A stretch of 56,529 nt of DNA from Bacillota bacterium (GCA_023413135.1 JAEZQK010000061.1:1-56529); one strand, 5' to 3'. Counted from the stretch's first letter, positions 9,474-18,775 are shown. Program-made: numbers and translations. Notes: generated by a model not told the origin, from the sequence alone.

Positions 9474-10138
9474 GCGATCAGGCCGTCCTTTACATAGATT
9501 ACTCTGCCGCAGATAGCGGCCAGCTCCGCGGAGTGGGTAACCATCACAATGGTGACATTGTTTTCCCGGTTGATCCTGCGCATAAGGTCAAGGATCTGCC
9601 GGGAATTTTGCGAGTCAAGATTCCCTGTGGGCTCATCCGCCAGCAGCAGCGCGGGGTTGTTGGATATCGCCCGGGCAATGGCCACGCGCTGCTGCTCGCC
9701 CCCCGAAAGCTGCATAGGCCGGTGATCCTTCCTTTCAAGCAGGCCCACCGTGTCAAGAAGCGCGTCAAGGCTTGCGGGATCGGCCTTGCACCGGTTCAGG
9801 AGCATGGGCATCATTACGTTTTCGTACACCGTCAATCCGGGAATCAGATAAAAGGATTGAAAAACGAACCCAATGTTTTTTCTTCTAAGAACGGCTTTTT
9901 CTTTTCCGGTAAGCTTCGACACATCCTTCCCAAAGAGCGTCAGCGTACCGCTTGTAGGCGTATCCAGCGTTCCCAGAATGTGCAGCAGCGTGCTCTTTCC
10001 CGAGCCCGACCGTCCCATGATGGCGCAGAATTCCCCTTTTTCAACCCTGATGTCGACCCCTTTTAAGACCTCTGTTTCCAGTTCCCCGCTCCGGTAGGTT
10101 TTGTAAAGGGCCGCCGTCTCGATGATGAAATCATTCAC
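9470..10138 (-). CDS. ABC transporter ATP-binding protein (LolD/MacB-like), first module
   Basis: 222 residues starting at a GTG that overlaps the permease stop by eight bases. Walker A is GRSGSGKST (42-50), Q-loop FVFQSFYL, signature LSGGEQQRVA, Walker B LLLADEP followed by TGNLD, and H-loop MVTHSAE: a textbook LolD/MacB ATPase. It should drive the large FtsX permease. The tight overlaps indicate coupled translation and fixed stoichiometry. Confidence 0.93.
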   Translation of the reverse strand: MNDFIIETAALYKTYRSGELETEVLKGVDIRVEKGEFCAIMGRSGSGKSTLLHILGTLDTPTSGTLTLFGKDVSKLTGKEKAVLRRKNIGFVFQSFYLIPGLTVYENVMMPMLLNRCKADPASLDALLDTVGLLERKDHRPMQLSGGEQQRVAIARAISNNPALLLADEPTGNLDSQNSRQILDLMRRINRENNVTIVMVTHSAELAAICGRVIYVKDGLIA

Positions 10139-12620
10139 ACCGTAAACCTCCCATGATGGTTGTGTTCATAAAGCCGGCCAAGCTTATGGCACCTGACGCA
10201 GCACATATCCCCAAGCCGAAAAGGCTTGCGCGAAGGGGGATGGCCGGGCTGAAATGAATACTCATGGCAATTTGCAGGGAGTCGATCAGCCTTGGCAGCG
10301 CGATGCCGCTGATGACCGCGCCTATAATGCAGCCGGACACCACGCCTGCCACGCCCGCCAGAAGCATTTCGGCAAACAGCATTTTCGCGATGCTCCCCCT
10401 TTCAAAGCCCATGGCATAATAAATGGACAATTCACCGTTTCTTGTTTTCAGCGAGAGCATAAGGATAAAAAGCATGCCAAGAATGCCCGTGAAAGCGGAA
10501 AGGGAAGAGATCCATCCCATGGCGGAGATGATCAGCCCGCTTTCTTCCTTCGCTTCGCTTTGCATTCCGGCAACCGATGTCAATGTGTACTGTTCGTCCC
10601 GGCAGACGCTTTCTATGGCGCGGGAAGCCGCATCCATATTGCTGGTCCGAATGGAAAGGGAGGAGTATTCCCTTGCTTTGAAATCCTCCGCAAAGTTGCT
10701 TTGGGAGATGAGCGCATACCGGCCAAGCTTCGTGTATTCGTCGTCAAAGAAACCGATGACCTTATAGGGAACCTCCCTGTATATGCCGTCATATCCATAG
10801 ATTTTCAGCACAACCGTATCGTTTTCGCCTACGCCGTAAATATTGCCCAGCGTATGGGTGAGCAGTATGCTTTTCCCGTTTTCCAACGCCTCAAAAGGAA
10901 AGGACTGGGAACTTTTTACCGCGTAATCCATGAACAGCGGTGCCTTGCCCGTATCGACACCGTGAACCCTGTAGATGGAAATGCTTTTGCCCTTCACATC
11001 AATGCTGCCTGAATAGTAATTGGTGCAAACGTCCAGGACTCCGGGAAGCTGCTCCATGAGGTTGGCACGTCCCCTGGTCAAGCCATCCGAGCTCAGCTCC
11101 AGATCATACTGGAACCTGCCAAAATATATCCGGCTGCCTTCCTCATCGCTGTATTGTATCGTTTGTATCATGACCGTTGTCGCCACGATGACTGAAACGA
11201 TCGTTGCGCCAATCAGAAAGCTCCGTTGATTTTGTATGGACAGGGACACAATTTTCACGAAACCGGCGAGACTGCCCGCGAGTATTTTTACAAAGCCTGC
11301 GAACTTACCGTACAGGAAAGGGGAGGCCATCAAAAAGGAAAGGAAAATGACAATCACGAGGCAAACATAAACAGCAAGGCCATTGGGAGAGCGCCACAGC
11401 CACAGCACGGCAATGGCGGCCAGGCACATCAAAAAGGCGAAAATGGGCAAAGCTCCGCGGGAAGTGGTTTGACCGCCGGCTGTCTGCCTGATCAAACTGA
11501 CGATGGAAACTGCCCTGTACTTAAGCAGTGACAGGTATCCGCCCGCTATGCCGATGACGGAACATGCCAGCAAGGCCAATCCTGCGTGCCATGGGGAGAT
11601 GGCCAGTGAAACGGAGGCCTCATATTCAGCGGCAGTCAAATGCGTTGCCAGGAAGGATAAGATCATCGCGCCCGCTCCCAGGCTGAATATGCCTCCAATC
11701 ATGCCGTATGCCGCGCCTTCCGCCAGGATGACCGCCCAGGTGGCAAGCCTTAAGGCGCCCATGGCCTGGAAGATACCCATTTGAGGCATCCGCTCCGTGA
11801 CGATGTTTTGAAAGACAACATAGATCACATATACCGACATCAAGCAAAGAAGCAGCGACATAAACAGAAAGGGCACCGCGCTCCTGTTGGTCTGCAAACG
11901 GATATGGTCCACAGAATATGTCTCGCTCACCGAATATCCCTTGTAAATGTCCGAAAGGCGCAGAATCATCCGGCTTTTTAAAGACGAGTCCTTAAGCCCG
12001 ATGTACATCGCATCCGCCTTGCCCAAATGGCCAAGGCAGGACTGCATTTTTTCAAAAGGGATAATGGCGGAAAAGGTTTCCTTTTCATAGGCAAAGGGCC
12101 CGGCCTGCGGGCATATGGCGGCCACTACAAATTGATGCTTGTTCCCCTGAATGACGGCGGTAAGCGCATCCCCTACCCGGACGCCGGACGCATGGGCGTA
12201 TTTTTGGCTGACGATGATTTTGTTGCCCGCAAAGGGATGCAATTCAAGCGCCTGCAAATACGGCAGCTCCAGCATAAGCCTGAAAGTATCCAGCGTGTAT
12301 CCGTGCAGCATGAACACATCACCCGATATCACAGCGCTTTGCGAAAGCTTTTTGACCGTGTAGGCAAAATAACCTTCGCAGGCTTCGGCCTTATACGGAT
12401 CAAAGTACCTGGAGGGGCTTACCGGCGTGGCCCTGACCATGATATCCGCATATCCATATTCAGACCGCCACCGGTTGGTGGCGGTCATGATCATGGTATC
12501 GGATAAGGATACGGAGGCGAATATGGCTGATCCCGACAGGCAAATGGTCAGCAGGATCAAAGCAGAGCGGAATGGCTTTTGTCCGATGGCGATAAGGATA
12601 TACTTCCATAAAGTGAACAT
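10131..12620 (-). CDS. Large FtsX-type ABC permease, first module
   Basis: The start is placed at the ATG at 12620 (MFTLWKYILIAIGQKPFRSA), where the protein acquires the normal FtsX N-terminus; upstream codons look non-coding. That gives 829 residues. A first membrane segment is followed by an extracellular core domain, a block of membrane segments (about 250-480), a second extracellular domain and a final group of membrane segments ending near the C-terminus. This double-FtsX layout resembles bacitracin-type or lipoprotein-type permeases. Together with the ATPase at 9470 and the response regulator upstream it suggests an envelope-stress or antimicrobial-peptide export system; this is inferred. 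Confidence 0.88.
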   Translation of the reverse strand: MFTLWKYILIAIGQKPFRSALILLTICLSGSAIFASVSLSDTMIMTATNRWRSEYGYADIMVRATPVSPSRYFDPYKAEACEGYFAYTVKKLSQSAVISGDVFMLHGYTLDTFRLMLELPYLQALELHPFAGNKIIVSQKYAHASGVRVGDALTAVIQGNKHQFVVAAICPQAGPFAYEKETFSAIIPFEKMQSCLGHLGKADAMYIGLKDSSLKSRMILRLSDIYKGYSVSETYSVDHIRLQTNRSAVPFLFMSLLLCLMSVYVIYVVFQNIVTERMPQMGIFQAMGALRLATWAVILAEGAAYGMIGGIFSLGAGAMILSFLATHLTAAEYEASVSLAISPWHAGLALLACSVIGIAGGYLSLLKYRAVSIVSLIRQTAGGQTTSRGALPIFAFLMCLAAIAVLWLWRSPNGLAVYVCLVIVIFLSFLMASPFLYGKFAGFVKILAGSLAGFVKIVSLSIQNQRSFLIGATIVSVIVATTVMIQTIQYSDEEGSRIYFGRFQYDLELSSDGLTRGRANLMEQLPGVLDVCTNYYSGSIDVKGKSISIYRVHGVDTGKAPLFMDYAVKSSQSFPFEALENGKSILLTHTLGNIYGVGENDTVVLKIYGYDGIYREVPYKVIGFFDDEYTKLGRYALISQSNFAEDFKAREYSSLSIRTSNMDAASRAIESVCRDEQYTLTSVAGMQSEAKEESGLIISAMGWISSLSAFTGILGMLFILMLSLKTRNGELSIYYAMGFERGSIAKMLFAEMLLAGVAGVVSGCIIGAVISGIALPRLIDSLQIAMSIHFSPAIPLRASLFGLGICAASGAISLAGFMNTTIMGGLRCE

Positions 12621-12660
12621 GCCGGCCGCCTTCTTTTTTCGCAAGCTATGACGCCTGGCA

Positions 12661-13158
12661 TCATTGGTATTTTTGCAGATATGCATCATAGGTGGCGACT
12701 GTTTCATCCAAATTTGTAAGCAAAAGCAGTACCCTGCATCCGTCTTTTTGCTGGACCACCATGATCCGGAAGGAGCCCGCGTCATACCCGGCCAGCTCTA
12801 TTTGCGCAATGAGCTGCTCCTGCTTCCTGTCCACCTTGAGCCCATATACCGTGCCGAATTCAGTACCAAGATACTTGTAATTTTGGAAAACGTCGACCTT
12901 CCCATCGATAGTGAAAGAGGATGCCTTTGCAATCTTCGCCACCTGCCCCTGCCATTTTACAAAAAGCTCCTCGCTGATGTTTCCCTTGTCAAAGTCGGAG
13001 ATCAGCGCATAAGCTTGCTTGTATTCCCCGGCGATGATATGGTTCAGGTAGTCGCTCAAGGCCTGCGTCACTTCCTTGCTTGCCTGGCTGCAGCCGGACA
13101 GGAGGCTAATACACAGGGAAACACAGGTAACAAGGCAAAAAAGCTTTCTCCGATGCAT
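12661..13158 (-). CDS. Small lipoprotein, NTF2/DUF4878-like
   Basis: 165 residues with lipobox LLSGC (lipid-bearing Cys23). The body (VTQALSDYLNHIIAGEYKQAYALISD...) has the alpha-beta pattern of NTF2-like DUF4878 lipoproteins, often found beside ABC exporters in Firmicutes. It is the first gene of the FtsX/ABC operon, 40 bp ahead of the large permease, and follows the terminator of the two-component genes. A ligand-binding or accessory role outside the membrane is inference. Confidence 0.85.
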   Translation of the reverse strand: MHRRKLFCLVTCVSLCISLLSGCSQASKEVTQALSDYLNHIIAGEYKQAYALISDFDKGNISEELFVKWQGQVAKIAKASSFTIDGKVDVFQNYKYLGTEFGTVYGLKVDRKQEQLIAQIELAGYDAGSFRIMVVQQKDGCRVLLLLTNLDETVATYDAYLQKYQ

Positions 13159-13195
13159 GATGAAAACATCCTTTCTTTAGCTTGATGGATTCATC

Positions 13196-13224
13196 ATATA
13201 AAAAGACACCGCCAGATGGCAGTG
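13196..13224 (-). terminator. Terminator after the two-component operon
   Basis: On the minus strand CACTGCC-ATCT-GGCGGTG (13207-13224) is followed by TCTTTTTATAT. It separates the kinase/regulator transcript from the lipoprotein/ABC operon, implying that the latter has its own promoter or depends on read-through. Confidence 0.75.
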
Positions 13225-13241
13225 CCCTTTGTCATACGGTT

Positions 13242-13260
13242 TGTCACAAATCCTGTGACA
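13242..13260. promoter_or_regulatory. TGTCAC-N7-GTGACA dyad upstream of the ABC operon
   Basis: A perfect 6-bp inverted repeat lies between the response regulator stop and the terminator, about 85 bp upstream of the lipoprotein start. A related TATGACA follows. It is a plausible binding site for the NarL-type regulator next to it, but no promoter elements are obvious, so the role is only a suggestion. Confidence 0.35.
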
Positions 13261-13266
13261 GGCATA

Positions 13267-13911
13267 TCATAATCCCATATCCTTGAGCTTGATAATAGCG
13301 CTTGCCTTGTCGGGGGCGTCCAGCTTGTCATAGAGGATGCTGATGTAATTGCGTACGGTCCCGTTGGAAAGGTAGAGCGCCGTGGCGATCTGGGAATTGT
13401 TGAAACCATCGGCAACCATTTTCGCAATCCCGATTTCCCTGGGAGATAGTCCAAGGGTTGAAAGGGTTGCCTGCGCTTCCTTCTTCTGCCTGATCCGCAC
13501 CAGTCCTTTTTTCAAGTTTTCCGCAACGGTCATAGGCATCACCATATGCCCGCCCATGGTATTCCTGACAGCGCCATGCAGCGCCAAAGTATCCATATCC
13601 TTGAGAAGATAGCCGTCGGCGCCATTGGCCATGGCTTCCATGATATAATCTTCATCATTGAAGGTGGTCAGCATCACAACCTTCACATTTGGAAGCTCTT
13701 GCTTCAAGCGGAGCACCGCTTCCACCCCATCCATTTCCGGCATGCGGATATCCAGCAGAACCAAATCGGGAACCAGCTTTTGAGCAAGCTGAACAGCCTG
13801 CCTTCCGTCATAGGCCATACCGATAACGGAAAAATCCGCGTTCGCCTCCAGCATGGATTTAAGCCCGTCGCACATCAGCCGCTGGTCGTCTGCCAGAAGA
13901 ATTCTGATCAT
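13267..13911 (-). CDS. NarL/LuxR-family response regulator
   Basis: 214 residues. The receiver domain has the acidic pair D8/D9, phospho-acceptor D54 (LLDIRMPE), T82/T83 and K104. The C-terminal LuxR-type helix-turn-helix (about 153-213) contains LSPREIGIAKMVADG and SNGTVRNYI. Its ATG overlaps the kinase stop (ATGA), so kinase and regulator are made together. It probably controls the adjacent FtsX/ABC operon, as similar LiaSR/NarL-type systems do. Confidence 0.93.
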   Translation of the reverse strand: MIRILLADDQRLMCDGLKSMLEANADFSVIGMAYDGRQAVQLAQKLVPDLVLLDIRMPEMDGVEAVLRLKQELPNVKVVMLTTFNDEDYIMEAMANGADGYLLKDMDTLALHGAVRNTMGGHMVMPMTVAENLKKGLVRIRQKKEAQATLSTLGLSPREIGIAKMVADGFNNSQIATALYLSNGTVRNYISILYDKLDAPDKASAIIKLKDMGL

Positions 13912-15119
13912 GGCTCATTCCTCCCAGATGGGATGGCTATGCTCAATACGAACCCCTCATCTTTGGCGGAATGGCATTCCAGAGTGCCCCCAAACGCCTC
14001 CGCCTGCTTTTCCATGGCCGTCAAGCCATATCCCATGGCAATATTCCCACAACCTTTTCCATTGTCCTCCAGGTAAAAAAGAACCTGGCTGCTTTGGGCC
14101 GTCAGCCGGAAGACGAACGCTGTGGCTCCACCGTGGCGTACACCGTTGGTGATCCCTTCCCGGAGCGCAGACAGCAAAAATTCCTGCATGGATGCGATCA
14201 GGCCACCCTTCACATGGATCTGGGCAAGTGTCTTGGTCCCCATGCCGGCTTCGGCTTTGGCAATCACATCATGCAGCCTGTCCTCAAATTGAATATGGTC
14301 TTCATCTATCATGGACAGGGCCTGCTTGATGCCTGTTAACCCCTCTTTTGCCTGCGCCTTCGCGTTAGCGATTTTCACCAATGCTTCCTTAGGGTCCTTT
14401 TCCATGAGAAGCTCGGCGGCCTCCAACTGTACCGATACGGCGGTCAGAACATGGCCCAATGTGTCATGCATCCTTTTTGACATCTGATTCCGTTCCCGAA
14501 GGATGGTCATCTTCTCCATCTCTTCGTCATAACGCTTCATCTGCAGGTTCAGATCCCGTAATACCTTTTTGCTTACCTGAAGCTCCGCGATCTTCTCCAG
14601 GCCCATTTGCTGCAAAAGGGCGGAATCTTTTAGCCACAGCAGCAAGAGTACCATCACCAGCCCGGACAAAACCATGAAAACGGCTGGATAAGCGGAAACA
14701 AGTCCATGCATATAGTAAAAAGCAAGGATGAGCGATGTGTAAAGGCCGGCAGATAGAAGCATGAAAGCTTTCCTGCCGTACTTCATCGCGATATTCATTT
14801 GCAGCGGGATGGCCAAAGGGATACAGCCAAAGCCCTTCGTTAAACAAGCAAGAAGCAACAGCAATGCGCCATGAAGAAATGTAAGCGTGTAATGCCAGAT
14901 AGGCTGCTCCTTTGATAGAAAAAAAGTCAGCACCGTCACCAGGGAAAGGCTGAAAAAGATTAAAAGCCACAGCCAGGAGACGGCGTAGTTTTCTATCGTC
15001 AGGAGAATGGCGCTTATCCCATACAAGAACCCGTATAGCGCATACTGCAATGTGTTTGCCGCTTTCATGATCTCAAGCGGTCCATATACGTCGAAGCGTT
15101 CTGCCGGAATATTTGCCAT
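13908..15119 (-). CDS. Sensor histidine kinase, HisKA_3 family
   Basis: The start at 15119 (MANIPAERFDVYG) is chosen because AGAGGAG lies upstream and the promoter at 15154-15182 would start RNA below any earlier in-frame codon. That gives 403 residues. About six hydrophobic segments form a membrane sensor with short loops, then a coiled coil and a HisKA_3 dimerisation helix with the phospho-accepting His in MHDTLGH, then an HATPase domain (REGITNGVRHG, DNGKGC, GYGLTAM). It resembles LiaS/DesK-type kinases that sense membrane state. Partner: the response regulator at 13267. Confidence 0.92.
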   Translation of the reverse strand: MANIPAERFDVYGPLEIMKAANTLQYALYGFLYGISAILLTIENYAVSWLWLLIFFSLSLVTVLTFFLSKEQPIWHYTLTFLHGALLLLLACLTKGFGCIPLAIPLQMNIAMKYGRKAFMLLSAGLYTSLILAFYYMHGLVSAYPAVFMVLSGLVMVLLLLWLKDSALLQQMGLEKIAELQVSKKVLRDLNLQMKRYDEEMEKMTILRERNQMSKRMHDTLGHVLTAVSVQLEAAELLMEKDPKEALVKIANAKAQAKEGLTGIKQALSMIDEDHIQFEDRLHDVIAKAEAGMGTKTLAQIHVKGGLIASMQEFLLSALREGITNGVRHGGATAFVFRLTAQSSQVLFYLEDNGKGCGNIAMGYGLTAMEKQAEAFGGTLECHSAKDEGFVLSIAIPSGRNEP

Positions 15120-15153
15120 ACAAGAAAATACTCCTCTTTTGTACTTTGCCTGA

Positions 15154-15182
15154 ATAGTAGCGCTTTTGATACGGGGTGTCAA
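15154..15182 (-). promoter_or_regulatory. Sigma-A promoter of the kinase/regulator operon
   Basis: TTGACA (15182-15177) and TACTAT (15159-15154) are separated by 17 bp on the minus strand, followed by a 5' leader and the AGAGGAG of the kinase gene. Confidence 0.75.
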
Positions 15183-15211
15183 GCGATATCACCTGGGCAT
15201 GGTCTTATTTG

Positions 15212-15240
15212 TTGACAGATGCTTTCCGGAGCCATATGAT
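15212..15240 (+). promoter_or_regulatory. Sigma-A promoter of the phosphodiesterase gene
   Basis: TTGACA (15212-15217), a 17-bp spacer and TATGAT (15235-15240) point toward the lipoprotein phosphodiesterase gene at 15267. Only 29 bp separate its -35 from that of the divergent kinase promoter. Confidence 0.75.
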
Positions 15241-15266
15241 TATGTCCAGACATTCACGAAAGGTAC

Positions 15267-17198
15267 ATGCGTATGAAACGAATGATCCGGATACTGGTTT
15301 GTTTTGTCTTTTGCGCTTTCATGATCACTGCCTGCGATTCAAAGGGAAACGGAACTGCAAATGCAAAAGAGATTTCTTATGAGCCGGATACGGCCGTGGC
15401 GCTGCCGGCCACAGTCGCATATGAAATAAAGAATGCCGGCTCCCTCCCGCAGGAAAAGGATGCCTGGCCAAACTCCGCCTTTGTTTGGGTGGATGACAGG
15501 CTGCAAATCTTGGACAAAAGTGGAAACGCAGTATTCTTCAGCTTGCAGGAATTTCTGCCCGCTATAAAAAATGCGGTCCCAGGGCTTTATATCGAATCAG
15601 ACGCGGCGGCGCAAGCCCTCCTATCCTATCTGAAAGCCAATGACAGGCAGGATGTGATTGTGGCCGCCCGCGCTAAAAATGCTCCGCTGATTCATAAAAT
15701 CAAAAAAGAGCTGCCCGCCATCCGCGGGTTGATCGACTTTTCGGAAACAAAGCAGGTTTTCACGCGGGAGGAACTCGGCCAGGCGGTTGCTTTGACCAAT
15801 GCGGGCGGCGCCAAAATGGTGCTGCTGTCTTATCAAAGCGCAACGCGTGAGGCCGTCAAATACCTGCAAAGCAGGTTGATCACAGTCTGGGTCCGGGTAA
15901 GCAATGCGCAGGAAGAGATTTTGACCCAGTTGACGAACGGTGTCAACGGGCTGATGGCCGAGAATTACGAATCCGTCTACGATGCCTTATCGCTGTTTCA
16001 GGCCGATATCCCCATACTCCTTCGCACGCCGCTGATCATCGGCCACCGGGGGCTGCCCAGCCAGTATGTGGAAAATACGCTGCGCTCAGAAAAGGCGGCC
16101 CAGGAGGCAGGCGCGGACTTATTGGAGTATGACATTTACTTAAGCTCCGACAGGGAAATATTCGTACTGCATGACAGCGCCATGAAAAGGCTGTTCAACC
16201 GCCCTGATATCGGCAATGTGGAGGCCATGACGCTTGCCCAATTGCAGGCTATCCCCTTTGACGGCGACAGCGCCAACGGCGTTCAGGCAAAAAACCATAC
16301 GCCCGCAAAGGATTCCACAAAGGGAGTCATTGCAGTTTCACCGGAGGACCGCATTCCCGCTTTGCGGGAACTGTTCGAAGCTTTCAAAAATACGGATATC
16401 CTCCACCTGGTGGAGATCAAATCCCAGAATCCGGATATTGTAGTCAAGCTGAAAGCACTTGCGGAAGAATGCGGCGTTGTTGACCAAATGGCTGTGATCT
16501 CCTTCAACGTTCCCATCCTGCGGGCCATGGCCGAAAGCTGGCCCGAAATGTCCCTGGGCTGCCTGGGGTATGACGATGCCCGGGGCCGCAGCGTAAGAAG
16601 CGGAAAAACCCTGGACCCCGAAAAGGAAATGCCTTATGAAAACCATGCAAAAATGGTGGAGGAAGCAGGCGGAGATTCAAAAAGCGCCGTATTGGCGCTG
16701 AATCATGTCATTGGCCTGTACAACGGCACCTATAATCCGTCCTACGCGGGCATATCCTATCCCACGGTCGCCTCCGGCCGCCACATGGGGTTGACTGCCT
16801 GGCCGTGGACCTACAATACGCCTTCCGTGTTTGCAAAGGATTATCTGTTTGGCATGTACGGCCTGACTACGAATTTCGCCACATGGGCTTCCAACCTTCC
16901 GGAATCATTCACCGCCTCGGACGGCGAAATGACCGCGGGTAGCGCATTATCGGCGGAAGCTGTCTTTTCCCCGGTCATACAAACACATGACGGCGGCCGC
17001 TATGCCCCCGAAGATATTGAGCTGGCCGTTGTCCAAAACCAGGATGTGCTCAAGGAGGAATCCGGCGTCATTGCGGCCCAGGCGCCGGGCGAAAGCCTGA
17101 TATTGTTAAGGGTGCGCGTTCCGCTTTTGATCGACGGCAAGGATTACGGCGCATATTATATCTATTCCAATCCGGTCACCCTCACTGTCAAACCATAA
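15267..17198 (+). CDS. Secreted lipoprotein glycerophosphodiester phosphodiesterase
   Basis: 643 residues with a lipoprotein signal (lipobox ITAC, Cys near 23); the second Met (15273) is also possible as start. The catalytic GDPD domain begins at IIGHRGLPSQYVENT (about 257) with HRG, the LEYDIY acidic pair (about 286-288) and FVLHD His (about 302), all needed for metal-dependent cleavage of glycerophosphodiesters. The region at about 80-245 looks like the C-terminal half of another GDPD barrel (RLITVWVRVSNAQEE..LTNGVNGLMAE) without the HRG site, so the protein may be a degenerate tandem. A beta-rich tail follows (about 550-643). It would act outside the cell; its product glycerol-3-phosphate fits the UgpB-like importer downstream. 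Confidence 0.88.
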   Translation: MRMKRMIRILVCFVFCAFMITACDSKGNGTANAKEISYEPDTAVALPATVAYEIKNAGSLPQEKDAWPNSAFVWVDDRLQILDKSGNAVFFSLQEFLPAIKNAVPGLYIESDAAAQALLSYLKANDRQDVIVAARAKNAPLIHKIKKELPAIRGLIDFSETKQVFTREELGQAVALTNAGGAKMVLLSYQSATREAVKYLQSRLITVWVRVSNAQEEILTQLTNGVNGLMAENYESVYDALSLFQADIPILLRTPLIIGHRGLPSQYVENTLRSEKAAQEAGADLLEYDIYLSSDREIFVLHDSAMKRLFNRPDIGNVEAMTLAQLQAIPFDGDSANGVQAKNHTPAKDSTKGVIAVSPEDRIPALRELFEAFKNTDILHLVEIKSQNPDIVVKLKALAEECGVVDQMAVISFNVPILRAMAESWPEMSLGCLGYDDARGRSVRSGKTLDPEKEMPYENHAKMVEEAGGDSKSAVLALNHVIGLYNGTYNPSYAGISYPTVASGRHMGLTAWPWTYNTPSVFAKDYLFGMYGLTTNFATWASNLPESFTASDGEMTAGSALSAEAVFSPVIQTHDGGRYAPEDIELAVVQNQDVLKEESGVIAAQAPGESLILLRVRVPLLIDGKDYGAYYIYSNPVTLTVKP

Positions 17199-17216
17199 AG
17201 AAATCTAAAACCCAAA

Positions 17217-17260
17217 AGAGACTGCCCTGCAGCCAAAGTAAGGGCAGTCTCTATTTATTT
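17217..17260 (+). terminator. Intrinsic terminator after the phosphodiesterase gene
   Basis: AGAGACTGCCCT and AGGGCAGTCTCT (17217-17228 with 17241-17252) form a 12-bp stem followed by ATTTATTT. It makes the phosphodiesterase gene a separate transcription unit from the importer operon. Confidence 0.85.
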
Positions 17261-17287
17261 AAAGTAACAATGCCTCCTCTAACGGGG

Positions 17288-17316
17288 TTGTGTTCCTGTA
17301 AAAAATATGGTATAAT
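17288..17316 (+). promoter_or_regulatory. Sigma-A promoter of the UgpB-like importer operon
   Basis: TTGTGT (17288-17293), 17 bp, then a perfect TATAAT (17311-17316). An AT-rich leader of roughly 165 bases precedes the binding-protein gene, long enough for regulatory sites, but none is recognised. Confidence 0.7.
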
Positions 17317-17491
17317 TCTCACACAAAACAAACATTAAACTTACAATATTTTTATATAGTAAATTATTTTGGGCCGTTTTTCCGACCCCGCCTCTGTCAT
17401 TCCAGCGGCAAACGAAAGCCGCCGCATGTTTACATGCAGGAAGATGCATGTTCACATAACCCAACTATAATCGGAAAGGATGGAACTACTC

Positions 17492-18775
17492 ATGAAAAAG
17501 CTCCTGGCGCTCCTCCTGATCGTCCTCCTGGCCCTGCCCGCGGCGGCCCCCGCCCTGGCACAAAGCTATGAGGTCACCGAACCCATCACCATCCAGTGGT
17601 GGCACGCTCACGAGGACCAATACAGCGAACAGATCAAGTACATGGTTGACAAGTTTCATGAAGCAAACCCCCTGATCACGGTGGAGCCCGTGTACATTGG
17701 CGCCTACGCAGAGATCAACACCCAGCTCATCGCGGCCGTCGCCTCCGGCGAAGTGCCCGCACTGGCCACTTGCAACACCTCCTACCCCGCCTCCTACGGC
17801 CCGGCCGGCATCTGCGAGGTGCTGGACCCGTACATTGAGGCCACAGGCTATGACATAAAGGATTTCGGCGAAGGCCTCATCGCTTCCACCAGCTACAATG
17901 GCCAGCAGATCTGCCTGCCCTACCTGATCTCCACCCAGGTCATGTTCTACAACAAGACCGCGGCGGAAGCCGAGGGCATCACCATGCCCAAGACCTTTGA
18001 CGAAATGGAAGAGTTCCTCAAGAAGGCCACCATCTTCAACGAGGACGGCACCACCAAGCGCTACGGCACCGTGTTTGGCGGCTGGGACTACTGGTATTAC
18101 GAGATGCTCTACAAGAACAACGGCGTGAATGTCATCAATGAAGATGGCGTAACCACCGACTTAAACGGCGAAGCCGCCCTGTATATCACCAACAAGATCA
18201 ACGAGTGGATCAAGGCCGGCTATGCCTATTACGCCTACGGCACCGATGCTTCTCCCAACATGCGGCAGCTGTTCTGGGACGGCGGCGCCTTCAGCGTGTT
18301 CCACACCTCCTCCCTGTACGATACGTACGTCAAGTCCTCCGGCTTTGAGGTGGGCATGGCCTGGCTGCCCGGCGGCAACGACGGCGAAACCTTTAAGAGC
18401 GAAGTGGGCGGCGCCGCCATCCTGATCCCCGCCAAGGCCTCCCAGGCCCAGAAGAATGCCGCCTGGCAGTTCCTCACCTTCATGACCAGCCCGGAAATGA
18501 ACCTCTACTGGGCCGATGCCACCGGCTACTTCCCCACCCGGCAGAGCGTTTTGAAGACCGATTCCGTGAAGGATTACCTCACCCGCAAGCCCGCCATGGA
18601 AGCGGTGATGAGCATGTCCAATTGGATCAACCCCCGCAACCAGCACCCGGTGTATGACACCATCGCCAACCTGTGGCGCCATGCCCTTGCCAAGGTCTTT
18701 GTGGAAGGCGCTCCCGTCCAGGAGACGCTGGACCAGCTAGCCTTGGAAGTCACCGAAAACCTGGAAGACCAATAA
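17492..18775 (+). CDS. Extracellular solute-binding protein, UgpB-like
   Basis: The start is placed at MKKLLALLL (17492); an ATG at 17480 falls inside the ribosome site GGAAAGGATGG. 427 residues. A signal peptide ending ALAQ precedes a mature protein opening with ITIQWWHAHED, the WWH hallmark of UgpB/MalE-like family 1 binding proteins. Other UgpB-like stretches are GGWDYWYYEM, GGAAILIPAKA and ATGYFPTRQSV. There is no lipobox cysteine, so tethering is unclear. The two permeases downstream belong with it. The likely ligand is glycerol-3-phosphate, a glycerophosphodiester or a sugar; the neighbouring phosphodiesterase favours the first two. Confidence 0.87.
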   Translation: MKKLLALLLIVLLALPAAAPALAQSYEVTEPITIQWWHAHEDQYSEQIKYMVDKFHEANPLITVEPVYIGAYAEINTQLIAAVASGEVPALATCNTSYPASYGPAGICEVLDPYIEATGYDIKDFGEGLIASTSYNGQQICLPYLISTQVMFYNKTAAEAEGITMPKTFDEMEEFLKKATIFNEDGTTKRYGTVFGGWDYWYYEMLYKNNGVNVINEDGVTTDLNGEAALYITNKINEWIKAGYAYYAYGTDASPNMRQLFWDGGAFSVFHTSSLYDTYVKSSGFEVGMAWLPGGNDGETFKSEVGGAAILIPAKASQAQKNAAWQFLTFMTSPEMNLYWADATGYFPTRQSVLKTDSVKDYLTRKPAMEAVMSMSNWINPRNQHPVYDTIANLWRHALAKVFVEGAPVQETLDQLALEVTENLEDQ

